Source: Salinibacillus kushneri (GTDB lineage Bacteria > Bacillota > Bacilli > Bacillales > Alkalibacillaceae). Taken from it: a stretch of DNA of 64,000 nt. Below the pieces are notes generated by a model that was not told the origin of the DNA, did not search any database, and saw nothing but the letters and a program-made list of their open reading frames with translations. The position numbers were made by a program, and so were the translations under genes. Positions 34,560 to 43,698 of this stretch are shown here, one piece after another (positions within the stretch are counted from its first letter, which is position 1; each line of letters opens with the position of its first letter). The stretch lies in contig NZ_FOHJ01000013.1 in assembly GCF_900111405.1 (NCBI RefSeq), forward strand, positions 1 to 64,000. Reading direction: 5' to 3'.

Positions 34560-36620
34560 TTAAGAACGTATGGTTTTTATTGCTTCATCTATATCAGTAG
34601 TTGGTCGCTTGCAAGCAAAATTTTCACATACATAAACAGTTGTCTTGCCCTCCATTTGATAATATTCTTTAGCGAAAGGAGCTACTTTTCCTATTTCCTC
34701 TTCTGATTCCCCGACCAGGACAAAAACACCGGGTAAAAAGGACTGGTTTAGTTGCGAGAGGAGTTTTTCACGGTTTTCATCTCTCTTATTTCCTATAATC
34801 ACAACTTCCTTTGTTGGATACTCGGATAATAATAGACTTTGTAAAAAATATGTACTGCCAGAGGCATAATGTTCGATTTCTTCCTTAAAACTGTAGTACA
34901 TCTCCTCTACTCGGTCTAACCATTCCCTTTCTCCTGTCAAATTAGCCATTTTATGCAGCATTAAAATGGCTACGCTATTTCCTGATGGAATGGCACCATC
35001 ATTTACTTCTTTTTCCCGTGCAATTAATGTCTCACTATCGTTACCGGAAAAGTAAAATCCCCCCTCTTCTTCATCCCAAAATAATGAAAAGAGATCCTGA
35101 ACAATTTCTTTTCCCTTTTGCAGATAGGCTAAGTCATAGGTGGAGCTGTAGAGTTCTACATAAGCCCAAAGTAAAAACGCGTAATCATCTATAAATCCTT
35201 TATTTTGTACCTGACCATCACGGTATCGGACCATTAATCGTCCATCTACAAACAAATGCTTCTCAATAAAATTCATCGCTTCTTGAGCTTGTTCAACGTA
35301 ACGCTTTTCATTAAAAACTTTTCCCGACCGCGCCAATCCTGCAATCATAAAAGCATTCCACGCCGTTAACACTTTGTCATCCACATGAGGGTATACCCTT
35401 TTTTTCCGTTCTTCAAATAGTTTTAATCGGGCACAATCCATTTCCTCCTGCAATTCCTGTGCAGTCATTTGATATTTCGCGGCGATTTTCTTCCAATTGG
35501 TACGAATGAGATTCGGTATATTTTTTCCTTCAAAGTTTCCGGCTGGGGTAATATGGTAGACCTCTGAAAAACGTTCGCCTAGGTCATCCCCTAACACGTC
35601 AAAAATTTCTTCTTCGCTCCATGTATAATACTTCCCTTCTATACCTTCTGAATCCGCATCAATAGCCGAAAGAAAAGCACCATCCCCGTTTTTCATTTCC
35701 CGTAAAACAAATGAAATAACCTGCTCGCTTATTCGCTTATAGTCCGTGTTCTTCGTTAACTGATATCCTTCTGTGTAGGCCAGTAAAAGTGCAGCCTGGT
35801 CATACAGCATTTTCTCAAAATGAGGAACCAGCCATTTTTCATCCGTTGAATAACGGGTGAAACCAAAGCCAATATGGTCAAACAATCCTCCATCAGCCAT
35901 CGACTTTAACGTTTTTTCAACCATTTGCCTGGCCGGTGTTTTATCTGTAAAGTGATAATACCTCATTAAAAACATTAAATTATGAGCCGACGGGAATTTC
36001 GGTGCAGATCCAAATCCTCCATCCTCTACATCAAATATTCGGCCCAGCTGTTTATAAGCTTTATGGGTAATGTCTATCGACAGCCGTTCCGCTGCTTTTT
36101 TCTGCTTGATTTTTTCAAATGCATTTATCACACTTTCTGTCACTTCTGCAATATGCTCCGGATCCTCTTTAAACTTTCGATACAGCTGTGTTACCACTTC
36201 TTTAAAGCCTGGCATTCCATACTTACTCTCTATAGGAAAATATGTACCTGCATAAAAAGGAACCTTATCTGGAGTTAAAAATACACTTAACGGCCAGCCA
36301 CCGTGTCCCGTCATCATCTGACAGACCTTCATATAAATGGAATCTAAATCCGGACGTTCCTCCCGATCCACTTTTATTGATATAAATCGCTCATTAAGCA
36401 GCTCTGCCATTTCTTCATCTTCAAAGCTCTCATGCGCCATGACATGACACCAATGACAGGTTGAATAACCTATTGATAAAAAAACAGGCTTTTCTTCTTT
36501 CCTCGCCCTTTTAAAGGCTTCTTCACCCCACGGAAACCATTTAACAGGGTTATGTGCGTGTTGGAGTAAGTATGGCGATTTTTCATGGATTAACCCATTC
36601 GAACGTTTATCATCTGCCAT
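34560..36620 (-). CDS. yyaL: YyaL-type thioredoxin-domain protein (DUF255)
   Basis: A 686-residue protein: an N-terminal thioredoxin-like DUF255 domain ([34 protein letters not shown] with CHWC in the CxxC position, residues about 25-150), then an N-acylglucosamine-2-epimerase-like alpha/alpha toroid ([31 protein letters not shown]) ending in a small C-terminal part. It is related to YyaL and animal SPATA20. The biochemical role is unknown; a redox or sugar-related function is plausible. AGGGAGG precedes the ATG. Confidence 0.9.
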   Translation of the reverse strand: MADDKRSNGLIHEKSPYLLQHAHNPVKWFPWGEEAFKRARKEEKPVFLSIGYSTCHWCHVMAHESFEDEEMAELLNERFISIKVDREERPDLDSIYMKVCQMMTGHGGWPLSVFLTPDKVPFYAGTYFPIESKYGMPGFKEVVTQLYRKFKEDPEHIAEVTESVINAFEKIKQKKAAERLSIDITHKAYKQLGRIFDVEDGGFGSAPKFPSAHNLMFLMRYYHFTDKTPARQMVEKTLKSMADGGLFDHIGFGFTRYSTDEKWLVPHFEKMLYDQAALLLAYTEGYQLTKNTDYKRISEQVISFVLREMKNGDGAFLSAIDADSEGIEGKYYTWSEEEIFDVLGDDLGERFSEVYHITPAGNFEGKNIPNLIRTNWKKIAAKYQMTAQELQEEMDCARLKLFEERKKRVYPHVDDKVLTAWNAFMIAGLARSGKVFNEKRYVEQAQEAMNFIEKHLFVDGRLMVRYRDGQVQNKGFIDDYAFLLWAYVELYSSTYDLAYLQKGKEIVQDLFSLFWDEEEGGFYFSGNDSETLIAREKEVNDGAIPSGNSVAILMLHKMANLTGEREWLDRVEEMYYSFKEEIEHYASGSTYFLQSLLLSEYPTKEVVIIGNKRDENREKLLSQLNQSFLPGVFVLVGESEEEIGKVAPFAKEYYQMEGKTTVYVCENFACKRPTTDIDEAIKTIRS

Positions 36621-36921
36621 TAAAAAACCTCCCTAAAATTATATGATAAAGCAGGACTCTATTTTACATAGTGTGATTAATTGTAAAGCCCTATTCAGAA
36701 AGAAATGACACTCTTGATTCTTTCTACAATATTTTTCTCCCATTATAACCATGATATGACAATTTGAACTCCCTGGGAATATCGAAACCATTAGTTAATA
36801 GGAATTCAACTATATACTTCTGATTTTTATGAACTGAATGAATTAGGTGAAAGTTTCTATTCCCATTGACGTACAAGTATAAACTTGATACTATTTTTCT
36901 ATTATTTAAAAGAATATCGAA

Positions 36922-36990
36922 CCTTGTATAAGTTCAGGAATATGGCCTGAACGTCTCTACCAGCTACCTTAAATAGCTTGTCTACAGGGA
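36922..36990 (+). promoter_or_regulatory. guanine riboswitch (G-box) of the purine permease
   Basis: The aptamer has P1 (CCTTGTA/TACAGGG), P2 with its loop (GTTCAGG AATATGG CCTGAAC), J2/3 GTCTCTACC, P3 with loop CCTTAAA, and J3/1 GTCTAC. The C in GTCTAC corresponds to C74 of the xpt aptamer, so guanine/hypoxanthine rather than adenine is predicted. A terminator lies at 37037-37067. The 220 bases upstream show nothing clear. Confidence 0.85.
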
Positions 36991-37036
36991 ATGGAAACTT
37001 TTGATAGGTTAGACTATCTTCTATTCCTTTGTAGAT

Positions 37037-37067
37037 AACTTTGGCTGCTTATAGTCAAAGTTTTTTT
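37037..37067 (+). terminator. riboswitch-controlled terminator
   Basis: AACTTTG and CAAAGTT arms around a 12-base loop, followed by seven T, between the G-box and the permease. Confidence 0.8.
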
Positions 37068-37102
37068 CGTTTAAACCACACAGAATAGGAGATGCAGACA
37101 TC

Positions 37103-38398
37103 ATGAATAACTTTTTTCATTTTTCAGAGCGAGACACATTCTATAAACAGGAAACTATGGCAGGTATAACAACTTTTCTATCAGTAGCTTATATTTTAGT
37201 AGTTAATCCTCTTGTCCTAAGTCAGTCAGGCATGGATAAGGGTGCTGTTTTTACAGCCACAGCACTTACAGCTATTATTGGAACTTTACTTATTGGTTTA
37301 CTGGCTAATTATCCGATCACCATTGCACCAAGCATGGGTTTAAACTCCTTTTTTACGTTTTCGGTTACAATTGGAATGGGTATCGAATGGCCAGTTGCTT
37401 TAACGGGGGTTTTTATTGCGGGAATTATTTTTATGATCTTAAGTTTAATGAAAATCCGGGAAAAAATTATTAACGTCATCCCAAAAGATTTAAAACATGC
37501 TGTAGCCTCGGGAATCGGATTTTTTATAGCATTTATTGGATTAAAAAATGCTGGAATTATTGTTTCTGATTCCGATACATTTGTAACCATTGGTAACTTA
37601 ACCTCTCCCATGACAGCACTAGCTGTACTTGGTCTAATCTTAACCGTATTTATGTTAGTACGTGGGGTAAATGGAGGAATATTCTATGGAATGGTGATTA
37701 CCACCATTATAGGGATGGTTGCTGGCGCCATTAACATCCCCTCATCCTTTGTTGGGAAGATTCCTAGTCTTGAACCAACATTTGGGGTTGTATTCTCATA
37801 TTTAAATCAAAGTTTCAGCGCAGAATTAGTAGCCGTTATTTTTACCTTTTTGTTTGTTGCCTTTTTTGATACAGCCGGTGCTTTAATTGCCCTTACCAGT
37901 CAAGCAGGAATTATGAAAGACAATAGAATCCCAAACGCAGGAAGAGCACTGCTCGCTGATTCTTCAGCTGGTGTTATGGGAGCTATTTTAGGAACATCCA
38001 CACCTGCTACTAGTGTTGAATCATCAGCAGGTATTGCCGTCGGGGGCCGAACAGGATTTACTTCTGTAGTGATTGCAGCTTGCTTCGCCATTGCTTTATT
38101 CTTTTCACCTGTTCTTTCCGTTATTACGACAGAGGTGACAGCTCCTGCGCTCATTATTGTGGGATCACTTATGGCAAAGCAAATCAGCAACATCAATTGG
38201 GGTAAATTGGAGGTTGTAATTCCAGCCTTTATGACCATTATCATGATGCCTCTTACTTCGAGTGTAGCTACAGGTATTGCGTTTGGTTTTATTCTTTATC
38301 CATTATCCTTAGTGGCACAAAAGCGTTTTAAAGAAGTTCATCCGATTATGTACGTGCTATGTTTGTTATTCGTGTTATACTTTGTGTTTATAGCATAG
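37103..38398 (+). CDS. pbuG: NCS2 guanine/hypoxanthine permease
   Basis: A 431-residue, roughly 14-helix proton symporter importing purine bases. AzgA/PbuG hallmarks are visible: TFLSVAYILVVNPLVLSQSG, APSMGLNSFFTFSV (substrate-site helix), ASGIGFFIAFIGLKNAGII, and AFFDTAGALIALTSQAG with GTSTPATSVESSAGIAVGGR. It is preceded by a G-box riboswitch and terminator, so uptake should fall when guanine is plentiful. It is monocistronic. Confidence 0.93.
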   Translation: MNNFFHFSERDTFYKQETMAGITTFLSVAYILVVNPLVLSQSGMDKGAVFTATALTAIIGTLLIGLLANYPITIAPSMGLNSFFTFSVTIGMGIEWPVALTGVFIAGIIFMILSLMKIREKIINVIPKDLKHAVASGIGFFIAFIGLKNAGIIVSDSDTFVTIGNLTSPMTALAVLGLILTVFMLVRGVNGGIFYGMVITTIIGMVAGAINIPSSFVGKIPSLEPTFGVVFSYLNQSFSAELVAVIFTFLFVAFFDTAGALIALTSQAGIMKDNRIPNAGRALLADSSAGVMGAILGTSTPATSVESSAGIAVGGRTGFTSVVIAACFAIALFFSPVLSVITTEVTAPALIIVGSLMAKQISNINWGKLEVVIPAFMTIIMMPLTSSVATGIAFGFILYPLSLVAQKRFKEVHPIMYVLCLLFVLYFVFIA

Positions 38399-38563
38399 AA
38401 CATTGTTTTTCTTTTAGGTGGCTGTAATCTGGAGAACTTTGAAAAAGAAAGTCCATGTTTAAATACCCGAAAAAATTCATTAATGATTAAAAACAAGTTT
38501 ATTATTTTCCTAATAAGGGTAAAAAAAGAGTAGTGTCTACGTTATATACACATATATAGAAGA

Positions 38564-38603
38564 GGTTGGGACATAACAAATACAATCAACTATTGTCCCA
38601 ACC
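38564..38603. terminator. GGTTGGGACA hairpin
   Basis: GGTTGGGACA (38564-38573) and TGTCCCAACC (38594-38603) are perfect arms around 20 bases, near the OsmC gene end. A half-copy (TGTCCCAACC) recurs near 49607-49616. The phrase GGTTGGGACATAA is common between Firmicute genes. Confidence 0.6.
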
Positions 38604-38610
38604 CCATGTT

Positions 38611-39036
38611 CTACAAATCCTTTTCTCCTTTTTCTCCATTAATGGAATAACTAGCCGTAATATTTGCAGATAGTGAATGAGATACAGAGCAATATTTATC
38701 TTTGGATAATTGAATCGCTCTGACTACTTTATCCTCTGGCAGATCACCTTCTAAGACGTAGTGAATATGGATATTTGTAAATTTTTTAGGATGATCATCA
38801 GCCCTTTCCCCTTCTACTTCCATATGAAAGGAAGCCGGTTCTAAACGCATTTTTTTCAATATAGAAATGATATCAATCCCTGTACATCCAGCTACGGCAT
38901 TTAACAACAATTCAGTCGGACGAGCACCACTATTTACTCCTCCCACCTCTTCAGCTGCATCCATTTTCATTTCATGACCAGAAGGAGTTACACTTGCAAA
39001 AGCCATGTGATCAGTCCATTGTATACTGGTTTTCAT
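38611..39036 (-). CDS. OsmC-family protein
   Basis: A 141-residue OsmC/YhfA-type protein. The redox cysteine pair sits in LLLNAVAGCTGIDI and KYCSVSHSLSANIT, the standard positions for thiol peroxidase activity. The family removes organic hydroperoxides, though YhfA-type members are poorly characterised. ATG 39036 is preferred because GAGGTG lies six bases upstream. It is monocistronic and ends before the GGTTGGGACA hairpin. Confidence 0.85.
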   Translation of the reverse strand: MKTSIQWTDHMAFASVTPSGHEMKMDAAEEVGGVNSGARPTELLLNAVAGCTGIDIISILKKMRLEPASFHMEVEGERADDHPKKFTNIHIHYVLEGDLPEDKVVRAIQLSKDKYCSVSHSLSANITASYSINGEKGEKDL

Positions 39037-39300
39037 CGTATTCACCTCTTATTTTAAACTTGCACCTTCCCATTTTCTTTATACAATATTTTATCACTAA
39101 GTAACGAATACTGGCCAGTATCACATCTTTAAGAACAGCGTATTAAGTTTATGGGAAATACCTTTAAAACTTACGACCAACCGACTTCCTTATTGGGATA
39201 TGCTCTTCACATTCCAACTGTAAATCATTTACACTTTTTTTTAGTTTTTTCGTATGACTATACACATTTTGGGAAAAGTATGGGTTAGGAGGTGATAAAG

Positions 39301-39468
39301 GTGGCCAAAAACAGGAATCGAAATCGCGACAACAATAACAACAACAATAATAATAACAACAATAATCAGGAACTAAATGTAGATGCTAACACAGAATTTG
39401 CAGATGAAAATGATGCACGCGATTTCCAAAACCGCAACAACCGTAACAATAACAACAATAACAATTAA
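39301..39468 (+). CDS. Asn-rich gamma-type small acid-soluble spore protein
   Basis: A 55-residue protein from GTG 39301 with an excellent AGGAGGTG upstream. It is nearly half asparagine, with two poly-Asn blocks flanking NTEFADENDARDFQ. That core matches the repeated EFASETDAQQVRxQN unit of gamma-type SASP (SspE), here in one copy instead of two or three. Such proteins are degraded during germination to supply amino acids. Expression in the forespore under sigma-G is expected but no promoter was identified. A sequence of this length and composition is easily missed by gene finders. Confidence 0.65.
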   Translation: MAKNRNRNRDNNNNNNNNNNNNQELNVDANTEFADENDARDFQNRNNRNNNNNNN

Positions 39469-39544
39469 TTGAAGAGTATGAAAAGAAGCGAAGTGCTTCC
39501 TCCTTTTTCTACATATTGGCGGAAACACTTCGCTAACTAAAAAG

Positions 39545-39754
39545 TCAGGTCTCGATATGAAAACCTTGGGATAAAATATTCTTCGCAATTTCCTGTAGTT
39601 GAATTTCTGTATCATCATACTCCACTTTAATTTCGCCATCATCGGGATCAACTAACACACGTTCAATTCCAGCAACATTCATAAGCGTTGCTTCTAATTC
39701 TTGAATGTTTTCATGTGCTTTTGCTTCTTCTACAAAGAACGTATTATGAGGCAT
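39545..39754 (-). CDS. HMA-like small protein lacking the CxxC motif
   Basis: A 69-residue protein from ATG 39754 (GAGGGG upstream), opening MPHNTFFVEEAKAHENIQEL. The fold pattern (strand, helix, VAGIERVLVDPDDGEIKVEY, helix) matches the heavy-metal-associated ferredoxin-like domain, as in CopZ. The metal-binding CxxC near the N-terminus is absent, so it cannot bind copper in the usual way. It may be a degenerate or regulatory HMA module. No metal ATPase is adjacent. Confidence 0.6.
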   Translation of the reverse strand: MPHNTFFVEEAKAHENIQELEATLMNVAGIERVLVDPDDGEIKVEYDDTEIQLQEIAKNILSQGFHIET

Positions 39755-40020
39755 ACAGAACCCCTCTCTTTGTTTCTTAGTCATCTGTTCACATTTATCA
39801 TTCCCTAATTTTAAAGAACCATTAAAAAAACGAACATGCAGCATTTCCCATTACAAACAAAGGCTGCATTAAAGATAGTCTGGATAAAATTTTCACTTAT
39901 TAGAGCCTTTCTTTATACCTTAATCATATAGCATTTGTCTGTTCCTTAAATCCATGTATAAATTTTTTTGATTTCCACAAACTATAAAAAAGTCTTCAAA
40001 CTTAAGGTGGTGAAGGTCAA

Positions 40021-40233
40021 ATGGGTATCTTCCAATCCATTAATGGGTGGAAAGAAAATCTTAGGGAAAAGAGACGAGCAACCATGGAAGCAAAAGGATA
40101 TTGCCCTGAATGTCGAGGTAGGGGATTTAATGTTGTGCCGTATAGCGAAGCATATTATATCCCACCCATGGATTGCACGGGTTGTGACGGTAGTGGTTTA
40201 TACTCAGATTGGGAAAAAAATCAATACACCTGA
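40021..40233 (+). CDS. small protein with DnaJ-type zinc-finger motifs
   Basis: A 70-residue protein with two CxxCxGxG-type motifs, YCPECRGRGF and DCTGCDGSGL, spaced like one DnaJ cysteine-rich zinc module. The N-terminus is basic (KENLREKRRATMEAK). It is likely a zinc-binding small protein; partner unknown. A GGTGGTGAAGG tract precedes the ATG. A terminator follows at 40276-40311. Confidence 0.65.
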   Translation: MGIFQSINGWKENLREKRRATMEAKGYCPECRGRGFNVVPYSEAYYIPPMDCTGCDGSGLYSDWEKNQYT

Positions 40234-40275
40234 TTGTGACGGGTTAATAGCCCGTATTTTTATCATATGCCATAC

Positions 40276-40311
40276 ATAAGGCTCCCTTCAAACATAAAAA
40301 GGGAGCCTTAT
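40276..40311 (+). terminator. terminator
   Basis: ATAAGGCTCCCTT and AAGGGAGCCTTAT, a 13-bp stem, followed by CTTTT. Confidence 0.8.
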
Positions 40312-40546
40312 CTTTTAATAATCCATACCAACACTACAATTAACGTGAATCCACCACCATATCCATAACTTATCAGAAATCCCCCTTACTCTATGGTTTA
40401 ATTCACTACACTTTTCTTGTCTAGGACAGTCATGGAATTTGTTACACAATTGTTGCGTGAAGTCATTTTCTCTAACTCGATAATGACTTGTGACAAAAAT
40501 TTCTAACTATTTCAAATTTTACACATGTTTATCTTTTATTCCTCAT

Positions 40547-40590
40547 ATAAATCTAGTAAAATGTTTTTGTAAGCGTTTTACTAGATTTAT
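40547..40590 (+). promoter_or_regulatory. 15-bp leader hairpin upstream of cstA
   Basis: ATAAATCTAGTAAAA (40547-40561) and TTTTACTAGATTTAT (40576-40590) are perfect arms around 14 bases, followed by TTTTACAATTTTAT. The cre-like site overlaps the loop and right arm. Confidence 0.6.
40567..40581 (+). promoter_or_regulatory. catabolite-responsive element (cre) of cstA
   Basis: TTGTAAGCGTTTTAC agrees with the CcpA consensus WTGWAARCGYTTWWW at nearly all positions, about 50 bases before the cstA start. It implies CcpA repression while preferred sugars last. Confidence 0.75.
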
Positions 40591-40627
40591 TTTACAATTT
40601 TATATTTCGAAAAGGAGGGTGATCACT

Positions 40628-42364
40628 ATGAATGGGATTGTCTTAGCCATTGTTGGTGGAATCATGTTTTTTTTAGGTTATCGAATTTATTCTAAATATT
40701 TGGCTGAGAAGATTTTTCGACTGGACCCCAATTATGTAACCCCAGCCAATCGTTACAATGATGGTATCGACTTTGTTCCCACAAACAAATGGGTTCTATG
40801 GGGGCATCACTTTACCTCTGTTGCAGGAGCAGCACCAATTTTAGGACCTGCAATTGCTGTGTATTGGGGCTGGCTTCCGGCACTTTTATGGGTGATTTTA
40901 GGTACTATATTTGCAGCCGGTGTCCATGACTTTGGAACGATTGTCTTATCTGTGAGGAATAAAGGGCAATCGGTTGGAACCTTAGCTAATAAGTTAATTG
41001 GTCAGCGGGCAAAGATTTTATTTTTGTTTATTATTTTATTATTAGTATTGATGGTTAACGCTGTTTTCGCCTGGGTTATAGCAAACTTATTTATTTCAAA
41101 TCCATCTAGTGTTCTATCTGTCTTTATTCAAATTCCGTTAGCCATTTTGATTGGGTATCGGGTTTATAAAAGAAAAGGCGGGATGTTACTTCCATCCTTG
41201 TTTGCACTTGTTGCGATGTATGCAGCTGCAGTATTGGCCAGTTATGTACCAGCTCTACAAATTGACCTTGTTAGGTACTTTGGGGGCGAAGGGGCTACCA
41301 GTTTATTTGGTATGAGCGCTACTTCTGCGGCATTCATGGTCTGGATTATTATTCTGATGATATATGTGTATATTGCTTCGACTTTACCAGTTTGGAAGCT
41401 TTTACAGCCAAGGGACTATATTAATTCGCATCAGCTTGTTGTAGGCCTATCGATCCTTTATTTAGGGTTATTTTTCACGCTTCCACAGGTAACAGCACCT
41501 GTTACAAACACCAACGCCGATACACCATGGTTTCCACTACTCTTTATTACAATTGCCTGTGGGGCGATTTCCGGTTTCCATGGGTTAGTATCTTCAGGTA
41601 CAACGTCAAAACAACTTGCTAATGAAGTTGACGCACGGCAAGTAGGATATTTAGGTGCTGTTGGTGAGGGAGCTCTTGCTTTAATCTCGATTATTGCGGT
41701 CGTTACCTTCTTCCCATCATTAGGTGAATTTTCTGCTGTCTATAGTGGATTTGAAGCAGCGAATGAATCGGGTTTAGGGAACTTTGTAGCAGGTGCTGCC
41801 CAACTAGCTACTGGAATAGGTATTCCTGAATCAGTTGCATCTACTATTGTTTCTGTAATTGTGGTAAGCTTTGCCGCCACAACACTAGACTCATCCGTTC
41901 GACTTATGCGGTATATCATTTCTGAATTAGGTGAGGAATATAAAATTCGTCCAATGACGAAAATGCATGTAGCTACCTCCATAGCTGTTGTATCCAGTAC
42001 TGTATTAACACTTCTTCCTGAAGGTTCAAGAGGATTTGGTTCAGGTGGGTATTTATTATGGCCATTATTTGGTACATCCAATCAGCTTCTTGCTGGTATT
42101 AGTTTATTGCTTATTGCTATTTGGTTAAAACGTCAAGGCCGAAATTATTGGCCAGCTTTAGTGCCGATGGCTTTCCTTATGTTTATGACCTTATGGGCCA
42201 TGGCACAGCAAGTGATTTTTGACTGGTCAGGTTTTGGTGAAACAGACACGAATATGCTTCTTTTTATCTTTGGAGGTATTATCCTTATCTTTGCCATTTG
42301 GATTATTCTAACAGCTATATCCGTTCTCTCCAAAAACAATCAAGATGGAATTCCAAACGAGTAG
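40628..42364 (+). CDS. cstA: CstA carbon starvation protein
   Basis: A 578-residue, roughly 16-18-helix transporter of the CstA family (peptide or pyruvate uptake under starvation). Family sequences are FVPTNKWVLWGHHFTSVAGA, GPAIAVYWGWLPALLWV, GVHDFGTIVLSVRNKGQSVG and the late ATTLDSSVRLMRYIISELGE. ATG 40628 has AAAGGAGGGTG upstream; a longer frame would run through the leader hairpin. A cre site predicts catabolite repression. A small CC-ending protein follows. Confidence 0.9.
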   Translation: MNGIVLAIVGGIMFFLGYRIYSKYLAEKIFRLDPNYVTPANRYNDGIDFVPTNKWVLWGHHFTSVAGAAPILGPAIAVYWGWLPALLWVILGTIFAAGVHDFGTIVLSVRNKGQSVGTLANKLIGQRAKILFLFIILLLVLMVNAVFAWVIANLFISNPSSVLSVFIQIPLAILIGYRVYKRKGGMLLPSLFALVAMYAAAVLASYVPALQIDLVRYFGGEGATSLFGMSATSAAFMVWIIILMIYVYIASTLPVWKLLQPRDYINSHQLVVGLSILYLGLFFTLPQVTAPVTNTNADTPWFPLLFITIACGAISGFHGLVSSGTTSKQLANEVDARQVGYLGAVGEGALALISIIAVVTFFPSLGEFSAVYSGFEAANESGLGNFVAGAAQLATGIGIPESVASTIVSVIVVSFAATTLDSSVRLMRYIISELGEEYKIRPMTKMHVATSIAVVSSTVLTLLPEGSRGFGSGGYLLWPLFGTSNQLLAGISLLLIAIWLKRQGRNYWPALVPMAFLMFMTLWAMAQQVIFDWSGFGETDTNMLLFIFGGIILIFAIWIILTAISVLSKNNQDGIPNE

Positions 42365-42372
42365 CAAATCGT

Positions 42373-42410
42373 AAAAGCCGTGCAAATTTTGTGCGGCTTT
42401 TCTCTCTTTT
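42373..42410 (+). terminator. terminator between cstA and the CC-protein operon
   Basis: AAAAGCCG and CGGCTTTT arms then CTCTCTTTT. It may be leaky, since the next gene starts 31 bases later. Confidence 0.75.
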
Positions 42411-42440
42411 TAATTTACAACAAGAAGAAAGGAGAAAACA

Positions 42441-42695
42441 ATGAAATCACTAAAGCAAATTTTTGAACTGTATGATGAAATTCTAAGCCTTCCTCATAAA
42501 CAGGAAGTAGCACGGGAACTGCGCGATGAAGATGATCTTTTTTTACTACTCCTTTATTCAGACATGTTAGGGATTCCAAATCCAGCCTTTTATTATACCC
42601 TTGAACTGTATCCTTATATTATTGAACGATTCCACGATTGGCATTTACGCATGGGTATGGATAAATCACCTCTAGAAGGTATCCGCTGCTGTTAA
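42441..42695 (+). CDS. small protein with a C-terminal CC (cory-CC-star type)
   Basis: An 84-residue helical protein ending GIRCC directly before the stop. The body contains LRDEDDLFLLLLYSDMLGIP and AFYYTLELYPYIIERFHDWH. I associate this layout with the cory-CC-star family, which neighbours ArsA-type ATPases; the function is unknown. Here it is followed 31 bases later by an ArsA-family ATPase, in line with that. The terminal Cys pair may bind a metal or thiol, or be lipidated. AAAGGAG precedes the ATG. Confidence 0.75.
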   Translation: MKSLKQIFELYDEILSLPHKQEVARELRDEDDLFLLLLYSDMLGIPNPAFYYTLELYPYIIERFHDWHLRMGMDKSPLEGIRCC

Positions 42696-42726
42696 CTCCT
42701 ATCACACTAATTATGGAGGTTATCAA

Positions 42727-43698
42727 ATGAATGAACTATTACAAAAACGAATTATCTTTGTCGGTGGAAAAGGCGGTGTCGGAAAATCAACATCCTCATC
42801 TGCCCTTGCGCTGGCCTTTTCCAGAAATGGAGAGAAAACACTTATTATTTCAACAGATCCAGCCCATAATCTTGGAGATATATTTTATAAAAAGATGGGC
42901 AATCAACCAACAAAACTCGGCGAAAATCTGTGGGGATTGGAAATTGATCCGGAAACAGAGTCCAAGCGCTATATTGAATCCGTAAAAGATAATTTAAAAG
43001 GTCTGGTTAAATCACGCATGGTTGAGGAAGTTCATCGTCAAATTGATATGGCAAGTGCTTCTCCAGGGGCTGATGAAGCAGCTTTATTTGACCGCATCGT
43101 ATCGATTATTTTAGATGAAATAGAAAACTTTGATAAAATAATCTTTGATACAGCACCTACCGGTCATACAATACGACTACTCAGTTTACCTGAACTCATG
43201 ACGGTGTGGATTGATGGAATGGTAGACAGACGTAAGAAAATCAATGATAATTATACCCAGCTCCTCCATGATGGGGAACCCGTTGAAGACCCGATATATG
43301 ATGTTTTACAAACAAGGAAGGAAAAATTCACGAAGGTACGGAATATTTTATTAGATGGTTCAATGACTGGGTTTACGTTTGTCCTCATTCCTGAGCGGCT
43401 GCCGATTCTGGAAACTGAAAAGGCTGTAAAACAGCTTGACCACTATCATTTGCACATACGTACACTGATAGTCAATAAGGTATTGCCAGATCATGCTGAT
43501 GGGGAATTTTTATCCAAAAGGCGACATCAGGAGCAAATCTATCTGCAGGACATCGGCAAAACATTTAAAAGACAAGCTTTGTTACATATCCCTTTATATG
43601 AGGAAGATATATCTAATAAGGAAACCTTGCGTTCATTTGCTAATCAATTATGGGAGAAATTAAAGGAGGAATCTGACCATGAAAGCGATCGTTCATAA
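42727..43698 (+). CDS. ArsA/Get3-family ATPase
   Basis: A 323-residue SIMIBI-class ATPase with the deviant Walker A GGKGGVGKSTSS, switch I STDPAHNLGDIF and Walker B-type FDKIIFDTAPTGHTIRLL, the DTAPTGHT signature of ArsA/Get3. One ATPase domain, so it should dimerise like Get3 rather than act as two-domain ArsA. No ars operon (arsR, arsB, arsC) is nearby. It overlaps the oxidoreductase gene by 20 bases, so the two are translationally coupled. Cargo or substrate is unknown. Confidence 0.88.
   Translation: MNELLQKRIIFVGGKGGVGKSTSSSALALAFSRNGEKTLIISTDPAHNLGDIFYKKMGNQPTKLGENLWGLEIDPETESKRYIESVKDNLKGLVKSRMVEEVHRQIDMASASPGADEAALFDRIVSIILDEIENFDKIIFDTAPTGHTIRLLSLPELMTVWIDGMVDRRKKINDNYTQLLHDGEPVEDPIYDVLQTRKEKFTKVRNILLDGSMTGFTFVLIPERLPILETEKAVKQLDHYHLHIRTLIVNKVLPDHADGEFLSKRRHQEQIYLQDIGKTFKRQALLHIPLYEEDISNKETLRSFANQLWEKLKEESDHESDRS

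Noticed and set aside
39320-39465. AAC/AAT tract as a CRISPR or microsatellite locus
   Set aside because: The repeats are Asn codons inside the SASP frame, with no spacers.
42727-43698. Arsenite efflux operon
   Set aside because: The ATPase has one domain and there is no arsB, arsC, arsD or arsR; family membership alone does not imply arsenic.
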